DNA of 64,000 nucleotides from Sphingobacterium kitahiroshimense (GCF_025961315.1 NZ_JAOQNK010000001.1:2666001-2730000); one strand, 5' to 3'. Shown: positions 44,396 to 53,931, counted from the stretch's first letter. Translations and numbers: made by a program. Notes: generated by a model from the sequence alone, not told the origin.

Positions 44396-44403
44396 CAAAA
44401 ATA
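44396..44403 (-). promoter_or_regulatory. possible internal promoter of rnpA-yidD-tsaB
   Basis: TATTTTTG on the minus strand directly abuts the rpmH stop codon (44404-44406), 58 nt before the rnpA ATG. No -33 match. Confidence 0.4.
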
Positions 44404-44562
44404 TTAACCTTTGTGACGACCTTCGTCAGAAACTGTAAGGCGTTTTCTACCTTTTGCTCTACGAGAAGCTAAAATTCTTCTACCATTTGCAGAACTCATG
44501 CGATCTCTGAATCCGTGCTTGTTTCTTCTTTTTCTTTGCGATGGCTGAAATGTTCTTTTCAT
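44404..44562 (-). CDS. rpmH: 50S ribosomal protein L34
   Basis: A 52-residue gene too short for many ORF finders. The product starts [19 protein letters not shown], then [18 protein letters not shown], the invariant L34 pattern, with a slightly extended tail ([11 protein letters not shown]). L34 is a very basic large-subunit protein. It is the first gene of rpmH-rnpA-yidD-tsaB; a full TTTG-N20-TACTTTTG promoter lies upstream. Confidence 0.97.
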   Translation of the reverse strand: MKRTFQPSQRKRRNKHGFRDRMSSANGRRILASRRAKGRKRLTVSDEGRHKG

Positions 44563-44622
44563 GACGCTTAATATGCTAAATTATGTTTTGATTCTATTAA
44601 TAAAACTCCCTAAAGAGGAATG

Positions 44623-44654
44623 CAAAAGTAAAATATATTTTAGAGAATAACAAA
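44623..44654 (-). promoter_or_regulatory. promoter of rpmH
   Basis: On the minus strand, TTTG (44654-44651), 20 bp, TACTTTTG (44630-44623). The leader to the ATG is about 55 nt. Confidence 0.7.
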
Positions 44655-44691
44655 CAATAAATGCAACTTCTCCAAAATATCGAAATATTCC

Positions 44692-44729
44692 ATAAAAAAA
44701 CAGATGAAGAATACCCTATTCTTCATCTA
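44692..44729 (-). terminator. terminator of mscL
   Basis: AGATGAAGAATA, loop, TATTCTTCATCT; on the minus strand a run of T (44700-44694) follows. Confidence 0.88.
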
Positions 44730-44750
44730 ATTTTTCACCAAAGTATATGA

Positions 44751-45158
44751 TTACTTATTTTTAAGTAAATCTCTGATTTCTGTTAAAAGTGTTTCTTCTT
44801 TTGTTGGAGCAGGTGCCACTTCAGGAGCTTTATCTTCCTTACGTTTCATCGAATTTAAGGCTTTAATCACCATAAAAATACAAAATGCAACAATTAGAAA
44901 TTGGATCACGACATTAATAAAGTTTCCTAAATTAATCGCTACTTCTGGCTTTTTTGCAACCTCATCTGCAGCTTTAAGTACATATTTAATTTCTGAAAAA
45001 TCAACACCTCCTGTCAAATAACCAATTGGTGGCATGATGATATCATCTACCAATGACGTTACAATTTTTCCAAATGCACCACCGATAATAACACCGACTG
45101 CTAAATCAACTACGCTACCGCGCATAGCAAATTCTTTAAACTCTTTCAAAATTCCCAT
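44751..45158 (-). CDS. mscL: large-conductance mechanosensitive channel
   Basis: MscL opens a wide pore under extreme membrane tension. 135 residues: N-terminal amphipathic helix [33 protein letters not shown], first membrane helix with the pore constriction, [13 protein letters not shown] loop, second helix (about 82-103) and a C-terminal helical bundle ending [12 protein letters not shown]. Length matches E. coli MscL (136). A YbdG-like channel is encoded at 13.9 kb. Monocistronic. Confidence 0.96.
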   Translation of the reverse strand: MGILKEFKEFAMRGSVVDLAVGVIIGGAFGKIVTSLVDDIIMPPIGYLTGGVDFSEIKYVLKAADEVAKKPEVAINLGNFINVVIQFLIVAFCIFMVIKALNSMKRKEDKAPEVAPAPTKEETLLTEIRDLLKNK

Positions 45159-45356
45159 AAAATAAATGTTTAATATTGCAATTATTGTAATTCTCTACCT
45201 AAATATAAACTTATTTCAATAAAACTGACACAAAATATTAATATTTACGGTAAAATATCGTTAGCCAATTTACAACACAAAGTAGCGAGAAATAAAATAA
45301 ACAGAAAAGAACTAATCTTTGACTATATTTACACGCATTTATTATTTCGAATTCAG

Positions 45357-45364
45357 TATTTTTG
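45357..45364 (+). promoter_or_regulatory. -7 box of the response regulator gene
   Basis: TATTTTTG, 51 nt before the ATG; no good -33. Confidence 0.5.
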
Positions 45365-45415
45365 TTTATTTTTAAACAACACAATTCGCAAAATAATATT
45401 TCCTAAATATCGCTC

Positions 45416-46057
45416 ATGAAAAAAATATTAATTGCCGACGACCATAGTATTGTTCGATTAGGAGCATCTGTCATTATAAAAGAAACTATGCCATCCTGTA
45501 TCATTACACAGGCTCAGGATTATAGTGAGGTTCTAACATTGTTGGAAAAAGAAGATTTTGATCTACTATTACTCGATATCAATATGCCTGGAGGAAATAA
45601 TATTAGAGTAGTAAAAGAAATTCTAGAAATACAACCGTCCATCAAAATACTGGTATTCTCTTCTTATGATGAATCTCTTTATGCTTTAAGATATATTGAA
45701 GCTGGCGCTGCCGGATTTGTCAATAAAAGCACGGCTATGGCAGAGCTTAGTAATGCAATATTAACAATAAAAGAAAGAGGAAAATACATGTCGGATGAAG
45801 TAAAAGACCTTTACGTTAAGAAGCTAACTCAAACCAAAGCTAAGATAAACACGATGAATCCGCTTTCACGACTTTCAAACAGAGAAGTGGATGTTGCAAA
45901 GTATTTAATGCAGGGATTGGGTATCATTGAAGTCTCTACGAGCTTAGATCTTAGCCCGTCAACTGTAAGTACTTACAAAAGCAGAATATTTGAAAAATTA
46001 AATGTCTCTAATATTCCAGAGCTCATTGAAATATTTAGAATTCACTCTGCAAACTAG
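45416..46057 (+). CDS. NarL/FixJ-type response regulator
   Basis: 213 residues: a receiver domain with acidic pocket Asp8/Asp9, phosphoacceptor Asp54 (LLLDINMPGG) and the conserved Lys near residue 105 (FVNKST), then a LuxR-type helix-turn-helix (LSNREVDVAKYLMQGLGIIEVSTSLDLSPSTVSTYKSRI). It would bind DNA when phosphorylated. No histidine kinase gene is adjacent, so it is an orphan in this window; partner and targets are unknown. Its last codons form one arm of its own terminator. Confidence 0.93.
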   Translation: MKKILIADDHSIVRLGASVIIKETMPSCIITQAQDYSEVLTLLEKEDFDLLLLDINMPGGNNIRVVKEILEIQPSIKILVFSSYDESLYALRYIEAGAAGFVNKSTAMAELSNAILTIKERGKYMSDEVKDLYVKKLTQTKAKINTMNPLSRLSNREVDVAKYLMQGLGIIEVSTSLDLSPSTVSTYKSRIFEKLNVSNIPELIEIFRIHSAN

Positions 46058-46082
46058 TTTGCAGAGTGAATTCTATTTTTTT
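46038..46082 (+). terminator. terminator overlapping the 3' end of the response regulator gene
   Basis: A 36-bp perfect palindrome (46038-46073; left half GAATTCACTCTGCAAACT) contains the last six codons and the TAG stop, followed by TATTTTTTT. Confidence 0.85.
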
Positions 46083-47268
46083 AAGATAACTCATCAATTG
46101 TTACAACAGGAATATCTTTTCCGTGTACGATCTGTAAGTCACGTTCATTTTTATATGAATACCCGCTCTTTTCATCCAGTTCCCATAGCATTGGTGCAAA
46201 GAAATTAACACAGGTACTAAAGCCCTGTAAGATAGCAGACATAACCCCTGTATCTTTAGAATTTTTAGCTTCGTTTTCTATTTCAAAAACTCCGTTAAAA
46301 GCGCGTTTTTGCAAAGTATCAACAAATGCTCTCCAGTCCATGCTATCTGACCCTCCAAATCCGGGAAGCATGGCTTCGTAATGATGTCTATCCCAATCAT
46401 GTGCTGGAATTGCAATATTAGCAGCCTTAGCAAGTTCAGCATCAACATGCTGCATTGGATACATACCGCCCCAGTCCGTGCGCGCTTGCGTACTTAAATT
46501 GCGTGTAGTCTTGATATGAATACGGTGTAACCGCTCTATATCCATAGCATTGATAACAGATACTGGATCTGTATTTTGCCAGACATCATGTGATGGATCA
46601 TAGATTTCACCATGTGCTTTACTTGGTATCATTTCATACATCAATTTTCGTGCGGCCAATACTGCTGGCAAATTATTATAAGTACTGCTATAACGCGACG
46701 ATCTCCAGCCTTCCATAGGACAGTTTTCATACAATACCGTTACCCCTAGATCTTCAGCATATTTAATAATTGGTGCAAAAACACGTTTGTACTCATCTAG
46801 ATTTTTCTGAAAGCCATCTATCTGATTACCAAGATCATGATTATAACCAACAAAAGTCCCCACTTTTACATTATTGGCATCTCCTCCGAGTAAATGAGCA
46901 ATCCGAATAAGTTTTAATAAATGATTCTGATTTTTAACCCGTTCACCTTCTTCTCCACCGATCATATTCTCGAAAGCTCCCAAAGACAGATGTAAAGCGG
47001 CCTGATTGAAAACTTCTATTGTACGTTTTGCATCCTCCGCTGTAAAACCTTCATAATTGAGATGTGTTGCCGTATGATCCTGACGTGTGCCATCTTTTCT
47101 AAACACACATAAATCAATACCTGAAGCTCCGACTTCTTTTGTTTTATCTATTAATTCAGGTAAATCCAGCTTGTCAAATGCTGAACTCATCACCCATATT
47201 GGATTATTCAATTTGCGATTCATATCTATACTACTTGTTTTTATCGGTTCTATGACATAACCATGCAT
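46081..47268 (-). CDS. sugar phosphate isomerase/epimerase-like TIM-barrel protein
   Basis: 395 residues of the AP-endonuclease-2/xylose-isomerase TIM barrel. Metal-ligand-like positions are in VLYENCPMEGW, EIYDPSHDVW, RIHIKTTRN and FEIENEAKNS, as in inosose isomerase/epimerase-like enzymes. No signal peptide. Related Bacteroidota proteins act in sugar or cyclitol catabolism; the substrate here is unknown. Two starts are possible, Met at 47268 or at 47223; the longer is kept. Its stop lies in the T run of the response regulator terminator. Confidence 0.8.
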   Translation of the reverse strand: MHGYVIEPIKTSSIDMNRKLNNPIWVMSSAFDKLDLPELIDKTKEVGASGIDLCVFRKDGTRQDHTATHLNYEGFTAEDAKRTIEVFNQAALHLSLGAFENMIGGEEGERVKNQNHLLKLIRIAHLLGGDANNVKVGTFVGYNHDLGNQIDGFQKNLDEYKRVFAPIIKYAEDLGVTVLYENCPMEGWRSSRYSSTYNNLPAVLAARKLMYEMIPSKAHGEIYDPSHDVWQNTDPVSVINAMDIERLHRIHIKTTRNLSTQARTDWGGMYPMQHVDAELAKAANIAIPAHDWDRHHYEAMLPGFGGSDSMDWRAFVDTLQKRAFNGVFEIENEAKNSKDTGVMSAILQGFSTCVNFFAPMLWELDEKSGYSYKNERDLQIVHGKDIPVVTIDELS

Positions 47269-47349
47269 ATGCTCTTTTTTAGAGTTTTTACAACATTGCT
47301 ATTTCATAAATATAATGTATTTCTATATAAATGGTAAAAATTAAAGATA

Positions 47350-47382
47350 CAAAAAAAAGCTATCTCACACGAGATAGCTTTC
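47350..47382 (-). terminator. terminator of ftsZ and the dcw cluster
   Basis: AAAGCTATCTC, loop ACAC, GAGATAGCTTT; on the minus strand a run of T (47358-47351) follows. Confidence 0.88.
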
Positions 47383-47404
47383 ATATTATTTATGCAAAAT
47401 TAAA

Positions 47405-49090
47405 CTAATCTACATTGTCATGTAAAAAAGAATTATTGGGTCTAATTTCTGTATTTCCATCTTCAAAAGACAGTGTAAATCTGGAAACCTGAGATTGTGA
47501 AGAATGCGGCGTATCATCTAATGACATTTGCTTTCTTTTGTAAGCTGGCTCATTTTCCAATTCCTGAAGACCATTTGAAGATTTTAATTTCATACTCAAC
47601 TCCTTCAATCTCAAAATACGTTCTTTTGTACGTACCAATTGATCTTCAAAAGAAACTTGCTCCTCTTCCACCTGTTCTATCTCAGCTTTATTATTAACAG
47701 AAGCAGAGAAATTATTTGCCTGCTCCTCTTGCGGAGAAACAGATCCAGCAGTGTAATCGTCAAATACCGTAGGCATCTGAAATTGAAATACAGAAGGAGA
47801 AGTTTTTAATTGGAAATCATTTCCCTGATTTGCTGACGAAGCCTCTTCTTCGACCACTTCTTCAAAATTTAATTCATGACGAATAATCGAATTCCCTTCA
47901 ACAGCCACCTGTTGTTGAACAGCATTTTTAGGTGCAGAAAACAAATCGTTAGTCGGGATAGGAGCTGAAACGTTTTCTGGATTTGTTTGCACAGGATTAA
48001 CAAGAGGTGTATTCGTCACTTCCTTCTGTACAAATTGATTAACCGGTTTAACAAAAGATGCTACTTGTTCTGCAGCCGTTAAAGGCATCGTAACTTTCGT
48101 ATTTTCGCGTTCAATATCCCTTTCCTCAGAAGTCTGGAATCCTGTCGCAATAATTGTTACAGATAGTTCCTCGCCAAAGTTTTCATCAATACAATTACCC
48201 CAAATTAAATCTGCAGAAAGACCAGCTTTCTCTTGAATATAATCCGTAATAATAGCAACCTCATCCATGGTTACTTCCTTTAAACCAGAAGTAATATTCA
48301 GTAAGATATAACGAGCACCTTCAATTTCATTATCTTTTAATAGCGGAGAAGCAAGAGCTCCTTCAACTGCTTTAATAGCTCGGTCTTCACCTTCAGCAAC
48401 AGCATTACCCATAATGGCAACACCACTATCATTCATCACTGTGCGCACATCTTTAAAATCGACATTTACATAACCAGGGATAGTAATGATCTCAGCGATA
48501 CCTTTTGCGGCAGTTGTTAAAATATCATCAGCTTTTGCAAAAGCTGCTGTCATGGTAAGATTCCCAAAAATCTCTCTCAAACGATCGTTAGAGATCACTA
48601 AATACGAATCTACATATTTACGCAATTCCGATAAACCTTCTTCGGCTTGCGAACGGCGACGTTTACCTTCGAAAGTAAAGGGAGTTGTAATAATCGCAAC
48701 AGTCAAAATACCTAATTCCTTAGCTGCTTTTGCCAATACGGGACTAGCTCCAGTACCAGTACCACCACCCATTCCTGCAGTAATAAACAGCATTTTGGTA
48801 TTAGTACCTAACATACGTTTGATATCGTCAATACTTTCGATAGCTGAATTTTCACCTACATCAGGATCTGCACCAGCACCCATACCTTCTGTCAAACTCA
48901 TACCCAATTGTACTTTATTAGGTATTGGACTTAACTCCAAAGCTTGAGCATCGGTATTACACACGATGAAATCTACCCCACTAATTCCTTGTTTATACAT
49001 GTGGTTAACGGCATTACCGCCACCACCACCAACCCCAATAACCTTAATTATTGATGATTGTTCTTTTAACATTTCAAACTGTATTGACAT
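47405..49090 (-). CDS. ftsZ: cell division protein FtsZ
   Basis: The tubulin homologue that forms the division ring. 561 residues: GTP-binding core with GVGGGGGNAVNHM and the tubulin signature GGGTGTG (108-114), T7 loop region and a C-terminal subdomain to about residue 325. A long, acidic, Gln/Glu-rich linker (about 330-500) and a tail with FTLSFEDGNTEIRPNNSFLHD follow, typical of Bacteroidota; the E. coli-type DIPxFLR peptide is not seen. Last gene of the dcw cluster, 140 nt after ftsA, with a nested inverted repeat between. Confidence 0.97.
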   Translation of the reverse strand: MSIQFEMLKEQSSIIKVIGVGGGGGNAVNHMYKQGISGVDFIVCNTDAQALELSPIPNKVQLGMSLTEGMGAGADPDVGENSAIESIDDIKRMLGTNTKMLFITAGMGGGTGTGASPVLAKAAKELGILTVAIITTPFTFEGKRRRSQAEEGLSELRKYVDSYLVISNDRLREIFGNLTMTAAFAKADDILTTAAKGIAEIITIPGYVNVDFKDVRTVMNDSGVAIMGNAVAEGEDRAIKAVEGALASPLLKDNEIEGARYILLNITSGLKEVTMDEVAIITDYIQEKAGLSADLIWGNCIDENFGEELSVTIIATGFQTSEERDIERENTKVTMPLTAAEQVASFVKPVNQFVQKEVTNTPLVNPVQTNPENVSAPIPTNDLFSAPKNAVQQQVAVEGNSIIRHELNFEEVVEEEASSANQGNDFQLKTSPSVFQFQMPTVFDDYTAGSVSPQEEQANNFSASVNNKAEIEQVEEEQVSFEDQLVRTKERILRLKELSMKLKSSNGLQELENEPAYKRKQMSLDDTPHSSQSQVSRFTLSFEDGNTEIRPNNSFLHDNVD

Positions 49091-49169
49091 AACTTATCCC
49101 TATTTAACTCATAATGACTTCAGTACAAACTTCACCTAAACTCAATATTCGTAATGTAATAATAACATA

Positions 49170-49230
49170 TTTTCAACAATTTTTTTCCACAAATGTTTAA
49201 AATGTGGAAAAAAACATAAAGTGTTGAAAA
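49170..49230. repeat. nested inverted repeats in the ftsA-ftsZ gap, with DnaA-box-like sequences
   Basis: Inner arms TTTTTTTCCACA (49180-49191) and TGTGGAAAAAAA (49203-49214) are exact complements, and outer arms TTTTCAACA (49170-49178) and TGTTGAAAA (49222-49230) are too. TTTTCCACA fits the relaxed DnaA box TTWTNCACA. Alternatively it is a terminator or attenuator between ftsA and ftsZ. Confidence 0.55.
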
Positions 49231-50595
49231 CTATTTTTTATCCAAGAAAGTGGCATCATCAATTTCATTGCCATCCTTCATTAATTTTTTGAACCATGTT
49301 AGCAAACCATGCTCCTTCTGTTGTTGCTCGCCGACCTCTTTCACAGACTCAGCATCCTTCTTCACAACTTTAGGCGCTCTTCTGGTCTCTACTTCATCCT
49401 CGTGCGCCTGAATACCCTTCATCAACAAACCTATACTGGTAGCATATAATGGACTTTTCAATTCTTCATACAAAGCCTTTGGCAAAACTTCATTTTTTGC
49501 CAAGTATTCATTAGGAAAACCGATACGGCAATCAATGCCAGTGATATATTCAACAAGTTGTACCAAATGTTTCAATTGGGCACCACCTCCAGTAATAACG
49601 ATTCCACCGATCAGTTTATTTTCATAACCAGAAGATTTGATCTCATAGTACACATGTTCAATAATCTCCTCCATACGTGCTTGAATAATGTATGCAAGAT
49701 TTTTTACTGAAATCTCTTTAGGTTCACGACCTTTTAATCCGGGAACACAAATTACTTCGTTTTCCTTATTTTCATCAGCTAATGCAGATCCGAATCGTGT
49801 TTTTAACAACTCAGCTTGACTTCTCAATACAGAACAACCTTGACGAATATCTTCCGTCACGATATTCCCTCCTAAAGGAATTACAGCAGTGTGACGAATG
49901 ATTCCTTCATGGAAAATCGCTACGTCTGTAGTACCTCCTCCAATATCAACTAAAACAACACCAGCATTTTTTTCGTCATCATCCAATACAGCTTCAGATG
50001 ATGCCAAAGGTTCAAGAATTAATTCTGAAACCTCTAAATTTGAATTATCAATACATCTTTTAATATTTCGAATATCCGTAACACGTCCCGAAATAATATG
50101 GAAATTCGCTTCAATGCGACGTCCTGCCATACCGATCGGTTCTCGAATACCCGGCTCATTATCGATCGTAAATTCCTGCGGCAACACATGGATAATTTCT
50201 TCTCCAGGAGGCAACACTAATTTATACATATCCGAAATAAGACGTTCAATATCTTTTCTTGTAACTTCATCATCGCTATCAGTCTTGGTAAAAATACCAC
50301 GATGTTGAATACTTTTGATATGTTGGCCAGCAATACCAACATTCACCACTTTGATATCAACATTTGATTGATTTTCGGCTATTTCAACCGCTTCAAGAAT
50401 GCTGCTCACCGTTTTTTGAATGTTCGCGACCACACCTCGGCTTACTCCTGCCGAATCTGCTTTACCAACGCCTAAAAGTTCTATTTTATTTCCGCCACTA
50501 CGTCTTCCAACTGTAACGCAAATCTTGGTTGTACCAATATCGAGTCCCACAATAATTGGGTTCTCTCTTTCGATTTCTGCTGATTTTGGATTCAT
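49231..50595 (-). CDS. ftsA: cell division protein FtsA
   Basis: An actin-like protein that ties FtsZ to the membrane. 454 residues with the phosphate-1 loop VGLDIGTTKICVTVG, 1C subdomain (NVGIAGQHIKSIQHRGI), GVVLVDIGGGTTDVAIFHEG and IGGIVITGGGAQLKHL. The C-terminal linker is Glu/Lys-rich and ends with an amphipathic helix like HGLLTWFKKLMKDG, suited to membrane binding, plus a short tail. Downstream of ftsQ by 24 nt. Confidence 0.97.
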   Translation of the reverse strand: MNPKSAEIERENPIIVGLDIGTTKICVTVGRRSGGNKIELLGVGKADSAGVSRGVVANIQKTVSSILEAVEIAENQSNVDIKVVNVGIAGQHIKSIQHRGIFTKTDSDDEVTRKDIERLISDMYKLVLPPGEEIIHVLPQEFTIDNEPGIREPIGMAGRRIEANFHIISGRVTDIRNIKRCIDNSNLEVSELILEPLASSEAVLDDDEKNAGVVLVDIGGGTTDVAIFHEGIIRHTAVIPLGGNIVTEDIRQGCSVLRSQAELLKTRFGSALADENKENEVICVPGLKGREPKEISVKNLAYIIQARMEEIIEHVYYEIKSSGYENKLIGGIVITGGGAQLKHLVQLVEYITGIDCRIGFPNEYLAKNEVLPKALYEELKSPLYATSIGLLMKGIQAHEDEVETRRAPKVVKKDAESVKEVGEQQQKEHGLLTWFKKLMKDGNEIDDATFLDKK

Positions 50596-50619
50596 AATAT
50601 TCTGTATTGATGCTGTATA

Positions 50620-51462
50620 CTATAATGTGTTATTCTTTACTTTCTTCTCCGGGTTATGCAGATCATCAAATGTCCAAACACCACGTTTTTCACAAATAAT
50701 TTGACCTGCATATTTTACATTCACTTTATTGTAAGCGTCAACCCCGACTTTAGGGATTATTTCTTTATAAAATGTCTGCAACAAACTAAACTTTTGGTCT
50801 AAAGAATCGGCAGTGCCGATAACAAGCTGCTGATTTCCGACCCGAGGTACCAATTCAATATCTTTATCATTGTTAACAAATACCTGTACAACTTGATTGC
50901 TCCACAGCTCATCATTTTCGATAAACTGTGTCACTTGTAATAAATCTTTTACCAGTGTAGAGTTAATCGAATCCAAAGGATTCTTATACCCCTCTTCAAT
51001 ATTACCTGTTGCAATCATGACATGAGGTACATATTTCAATGTAGTTGGTACCTTCAATCCATTTAAATCGATATAATATTCCCGACCATTCTTATTAATG
51101 ACACGCATAACGACTTCCCGTTGCGCGATATTAATGGCTAGAATACCATCCATATCCAAATGAACCGTTGCCTTAGATACGTAAGGCAACTTTTTCAACG
51201 TTTTTTCGATCTTTTCTAAAGGAATATCAAGTAATGGCTTACCAATTATATTGCCATAACTTTTACTGATAAGCGCAGAGATATCTCCTTGATCAATAAA
51301 AGCTTCTTTTCCTTCAATAAAAATATTTACCTCACGACATACTTGAAGGTCATCTTTGCGATTGACCAAGGACATCACAATGATTACAGCTATCACACCT
51401 AAAAAAAAGAGTGATAAATATAATACGCGATTCCATCGTATGTTGTGTAAATATTTAAGCAT
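50620..51462 (-). CDS. ftsQ: cell division protein FtsQ
   Basis: A bitopic divisome protein of 280 residues: basic N-terminus, membrane segment (about 14-32, LYLSLFFLGVIAVIIVMSLV), POTRA domain (about 40-115, VNIFIEGKEAFIDQGDISALI) and the beta domain. It links FtsA/FtsZ with the periplasmic synthases through FtsL. Sequence conservation of FtsQ is low; position between murC and ftsA supports the call. It overlaps the end of murC by 8 nt. Confidence 0.9.
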   Translation of the reverse strand: MLKYLHNIRWNRVLYLSLFFLGVIAVIIVMSLVNRKDDLQVCREVNIFIEGKEAFIDQGDISALISKSYGNIIGKPLLDIPLEKIEKTLKKLPYVSKATVHLDMDGILAINIAQREVVMRVINKNGREYYIDLNGLKVPTTLKYVPHVMIATGNIEEGYKNPLDSINSTLVKDLLQVTQFIENDELWSNQVVQVFVNNDKDIELVPRVGNQQLVIGTADSLDQKFSLLQTFYKEIIPKVGVDAYNKVNVKYAGQIICEKRGVWTFDDLHNPEKKVKNNTL

Positions 51463-52810
51463 GTGCTAAAATTTCCTTCAATGGTTTTACTAATTTATCA
51501 ATATCACCAGCTCCAACTGTCACCAACAATTCCAATTTTTCACACTGAGCAATTGCCAATACTTCCTGGGCTGTAACAACAGCTTTTTCCGGTGCCGTGA
51601 TTTTACTCAACAACCAAGATGAATTTACACCTTCGATAGGTAATTCACGAGCAGGATAGATTTCCATAAGTAGTACACGATCTGCCATAGAAAGCACTTC
51701 TGCAAATCCTTCTATAAAATCACGGGTTCTCGTAAAGAGATGTGGCTGAAATACAACTGTCAACTTCTTATTCGGATATAGCTTACGCATCGAGCTCAAA
51801 AATGCACGCAACTCTTCCGGATGATGTGCATAATCATCTACATAAATAGCAGACTGACTTCTTACGATATATTCAAAACGTCTTTTAACACCTCTAAAAT
51901 TCGTTAGTGCAACTTTTATTTTATCATCTGCAATACCCAAAATACGGGCAACAGTTATTGCCGCTACAGCATTTTCAACATTATGCGTGCCCGGTATTCC
52001 CAAATGAATATCTTCAATCTTTGCATCTCCTGAAATGTAATCAAAATAAAATTCTCCATCTTTAACATGTACATTAGAAGCATAAACATCTGCAACATCA
52101 TGTCCAGAATACGAGATTTGACTTTCAAATGGTAAACCCTTCTTAACAATACGCGTACCACCTTCAACAACTCGATCCAAATACATTTGAAAAGTCGTTA
52201 AAAGTTGGCTTGCATCACCATAAATATCCAAATGATCAGCATCAGCTGAAGTCACAATAGCTATATTAGGATGTAAGGTTAAGAATGAGCGATCATATTC
52301 ATCCGCTTCTACGACGACCACATCATTATTACCATACAAAACATTTGTATCGTAATTGGAACTGATACCGCCTAGAAAAGCAGAGCAGTCAAAACCACTA
52401 TCCTTTAATATGTGGGCCACCATGGTAGAAGTTGTCGTTTTACCATGTGTACCCGCCACACCAATTGTAAAACGACTTTCACTAATGATACCTAAAACTT
52501 CAGATCTCTTATGTAGCGTATGCCCTACTTCTTCCAGATGATGTTTAATTTTAGAGTCTTTAGGAATAGCAGGAGTAAAAATGATTAATGTTTCTTCATT
52601 AGAAATATTAAATATCGGATCTATCGTATTGGCATCATCAAGATACGAAATTTCAATTCCTTCGGACACTAATGTTTTAGTCAATTCCGTTTCCGTACGA
52701 TCATATCCCTTCACTACGCATCCTAAGTGAGCAAAATAACGAGCAAGTCCACTCATTCCAATTCCACCTATCCCAATAAGATATACTTGTTTGATTGCGT
52801 CAATTTTCAT
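51455..52810 (-). CDS. murC: UDP-N-acetylmuramate--L-alanine ligase
   Basis: Adds L-Ala to UDP-MurNAc, the first peptide step. 451 residues: UDP-binding LIGIGGIGMSGLARYFAHLG, ATP loop GVAGTHGKTTTSTMVAHIL, then VVVEADEYDRSFL, IVTSADADHLDIYGD, and the C-terminal VDDYAHHPEELRAFL. A typical MurC; no Mpl-type fusion. It starts 5 nt after murG ends. Confidence 0.97.
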   Translation of the reverse strand: MKIDAIKQVYLIGIGGIGMSGLARYFAHLGCVVKGYDRTETELTKTLVSEGIEISYLDDANTIDPIFNISNEETLIIFTPAIPKDSKIKHHLEEVGHTLHKRSEVLGIISESRFTIGVAGTHGKTTTSTMVAHILKDSGFDCSAFLGGISSNYDTNVLYGNNDVVVVEADEYDRSFLTLHPNIAIVTSADADHLDIYGDASQLLTTFQMYLDRVVEGGTRIVKKGLPFESQISYSGHDVADVYASNVHVKDGEFYFDYISGDAKIEDIHLGIPGTHNVENAVAAITVARILGIADDKIKVALTNFRGVKRRFEYIVRSQSAIYVDDYAHHPEELRAFLSSMRKLYPNKKLTVVFQPHLFTRTRDFIEGFAEVLSMADRVLLMEIYPARELPIEGVNSSWLLSKITAPEKAVVTAQEVLAIAQCEKLELLVTVGAGDIDKLVKPLKEILAHA

Positions 52811-52815
52811 TATTT

Positions 52816-53919
52816 TTACCCTTTATTTGCTAATTTTAAAACTTCTTTTGCAATGACTACGTCCGCATCAAGAAGCGCTAATTTCTTTATATTTTGAGCC
52901 AAAGCTTTCGATTCAGATTCATTACCGAGCAAAGCAATAGCTGTGTCAAATAATGTTGCTTTTGCCTCGTTATCCTTAACTAATACCGCCGCATGTTTAT
53001 TCACCAAAGCCATCGCATTTTTTGTTTGATGATCTTCCGCTACATTGGGCGAAGGAACCAATATTACCGGCTTACCAACAACACATAGTTCTGAGATCGT
53101 TCCAGCACCTGCACGGCCAATAATCATATCAGCCGCTGCATAAGCGTAATCCATACGTTGCAAGAAAGCAAGCATATGAACACGACCAGAAAGTTTATCT
53201 TTCAATTCTTGACTTAATTGATCGAAATAGTAACTTCCACACTGCCATATCACTTGTATATTTGCATCATCAAACTTCCCGAGAGAAGCCATTACACTTT
53301 CATTCAAAGTACGTGCTCCTAGACTGCCACCCGTGACTAAAATTGTCTTTTTATCAGCATCTAATCCAAAAAATGCCAACGCTTCTTCACGCTTACCTTC
53401 AATCTCAATAGAAGCACGGCGAATCGGATTACCCGTTAACAATAATCTCTCTGCTGGAAAAAATTGTTCCATACCTTCATAAGCAACACAAATCTTAGCT
53501 GCCTTATTTCCTAAGCGCTTATTGGTAACTCCCGCATAAGAATTTTGTTCTTGTACGAGTGTTGGTATATGCAATCGATTTGCTACCATCAATAAGGGGC
53601 CAGAAGCAAAACCACCAACACCAACAGCTACATCAGGTTTAAACTCACGGACAATTTTACGTGCTTTGTTCATGCTTTTAAACAGCTTGAACGGTAAAAA
53701 TATATTTTTCCAAAACTGTTGTCTATTGATCCCTTGAATATCTAATCCCACGATTTTATAACCTGCTGCTGGAACTTTCTCCATTTCCATACGGCCGTTA
53801 GCTCCAACAAAAAGAATTTCATTTTGCGGATCCAATGCTTTTAGTGCATTAGCAATTGCTACTGCCGGAAAAATATGTCCGCCAGTACCACCACCACTTA
53901 TGATCACACGTATAGCCAT
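52816..53919 (-). CDS. murG: UDP-GlcNAc--lipid I N-acetylglucosaminyltransferase
   Basis: Makes lipid II by adding GlcNAc to lipid I on the inner face of the membrane. 367 residues of GT-B fold: VIISGGGTGGHIFPAVAIANAL (G-loop 1), VGVGGFASGPLLM, TGGSLGARTLNESV (G-loop 3), and GRAGAGTISELCVVGKPVILVPSPNVAEDHQTKNA. Begins 12 nt after ftsW. Confidence 0.97.
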   Translation of the reverse strand: MAIRVIISGGGTGGHIFPAVAIANALKALDPQNEILFVGANGRMEMEKVPAAGYKIVGLDIQGINRQQFWKNIFLPFKLFKSMNKARKIVREFKPDVAVGVGGFASGPLLMVANRLHIPTLVQEQNSYAGVTNKRLGNKAAKICVAYEGMEQFFPAERLLLTGNPIRRASIEIEGKREEALAFFGLDADKKTILVTGGSLGARTLNESVMASLGKFDDANIQVIWQCGSYYFDQLSQELKDKLSGRVHMLAFLQRMDYAYAAADMIIGRAGAGTISELCVVGKPVILVPSPNVAEDHQTKNAMALVNKHAAVLVKDNEAKATLFDTAIALLGNESESKALAQNIKKLALLDADVVIAKEVLKLANKG

Positions 53920-53931
53920 TCTTTATATCTT

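Noticed and set aside
39200..45158. Possible replication origin near gyrB-rpmH-rnpA-yidD
   Set aside because: rpmH-rnpA often neighbours oriC, but dnaA and dnaN are absent and no cluster of DnaA boxes is seen here.
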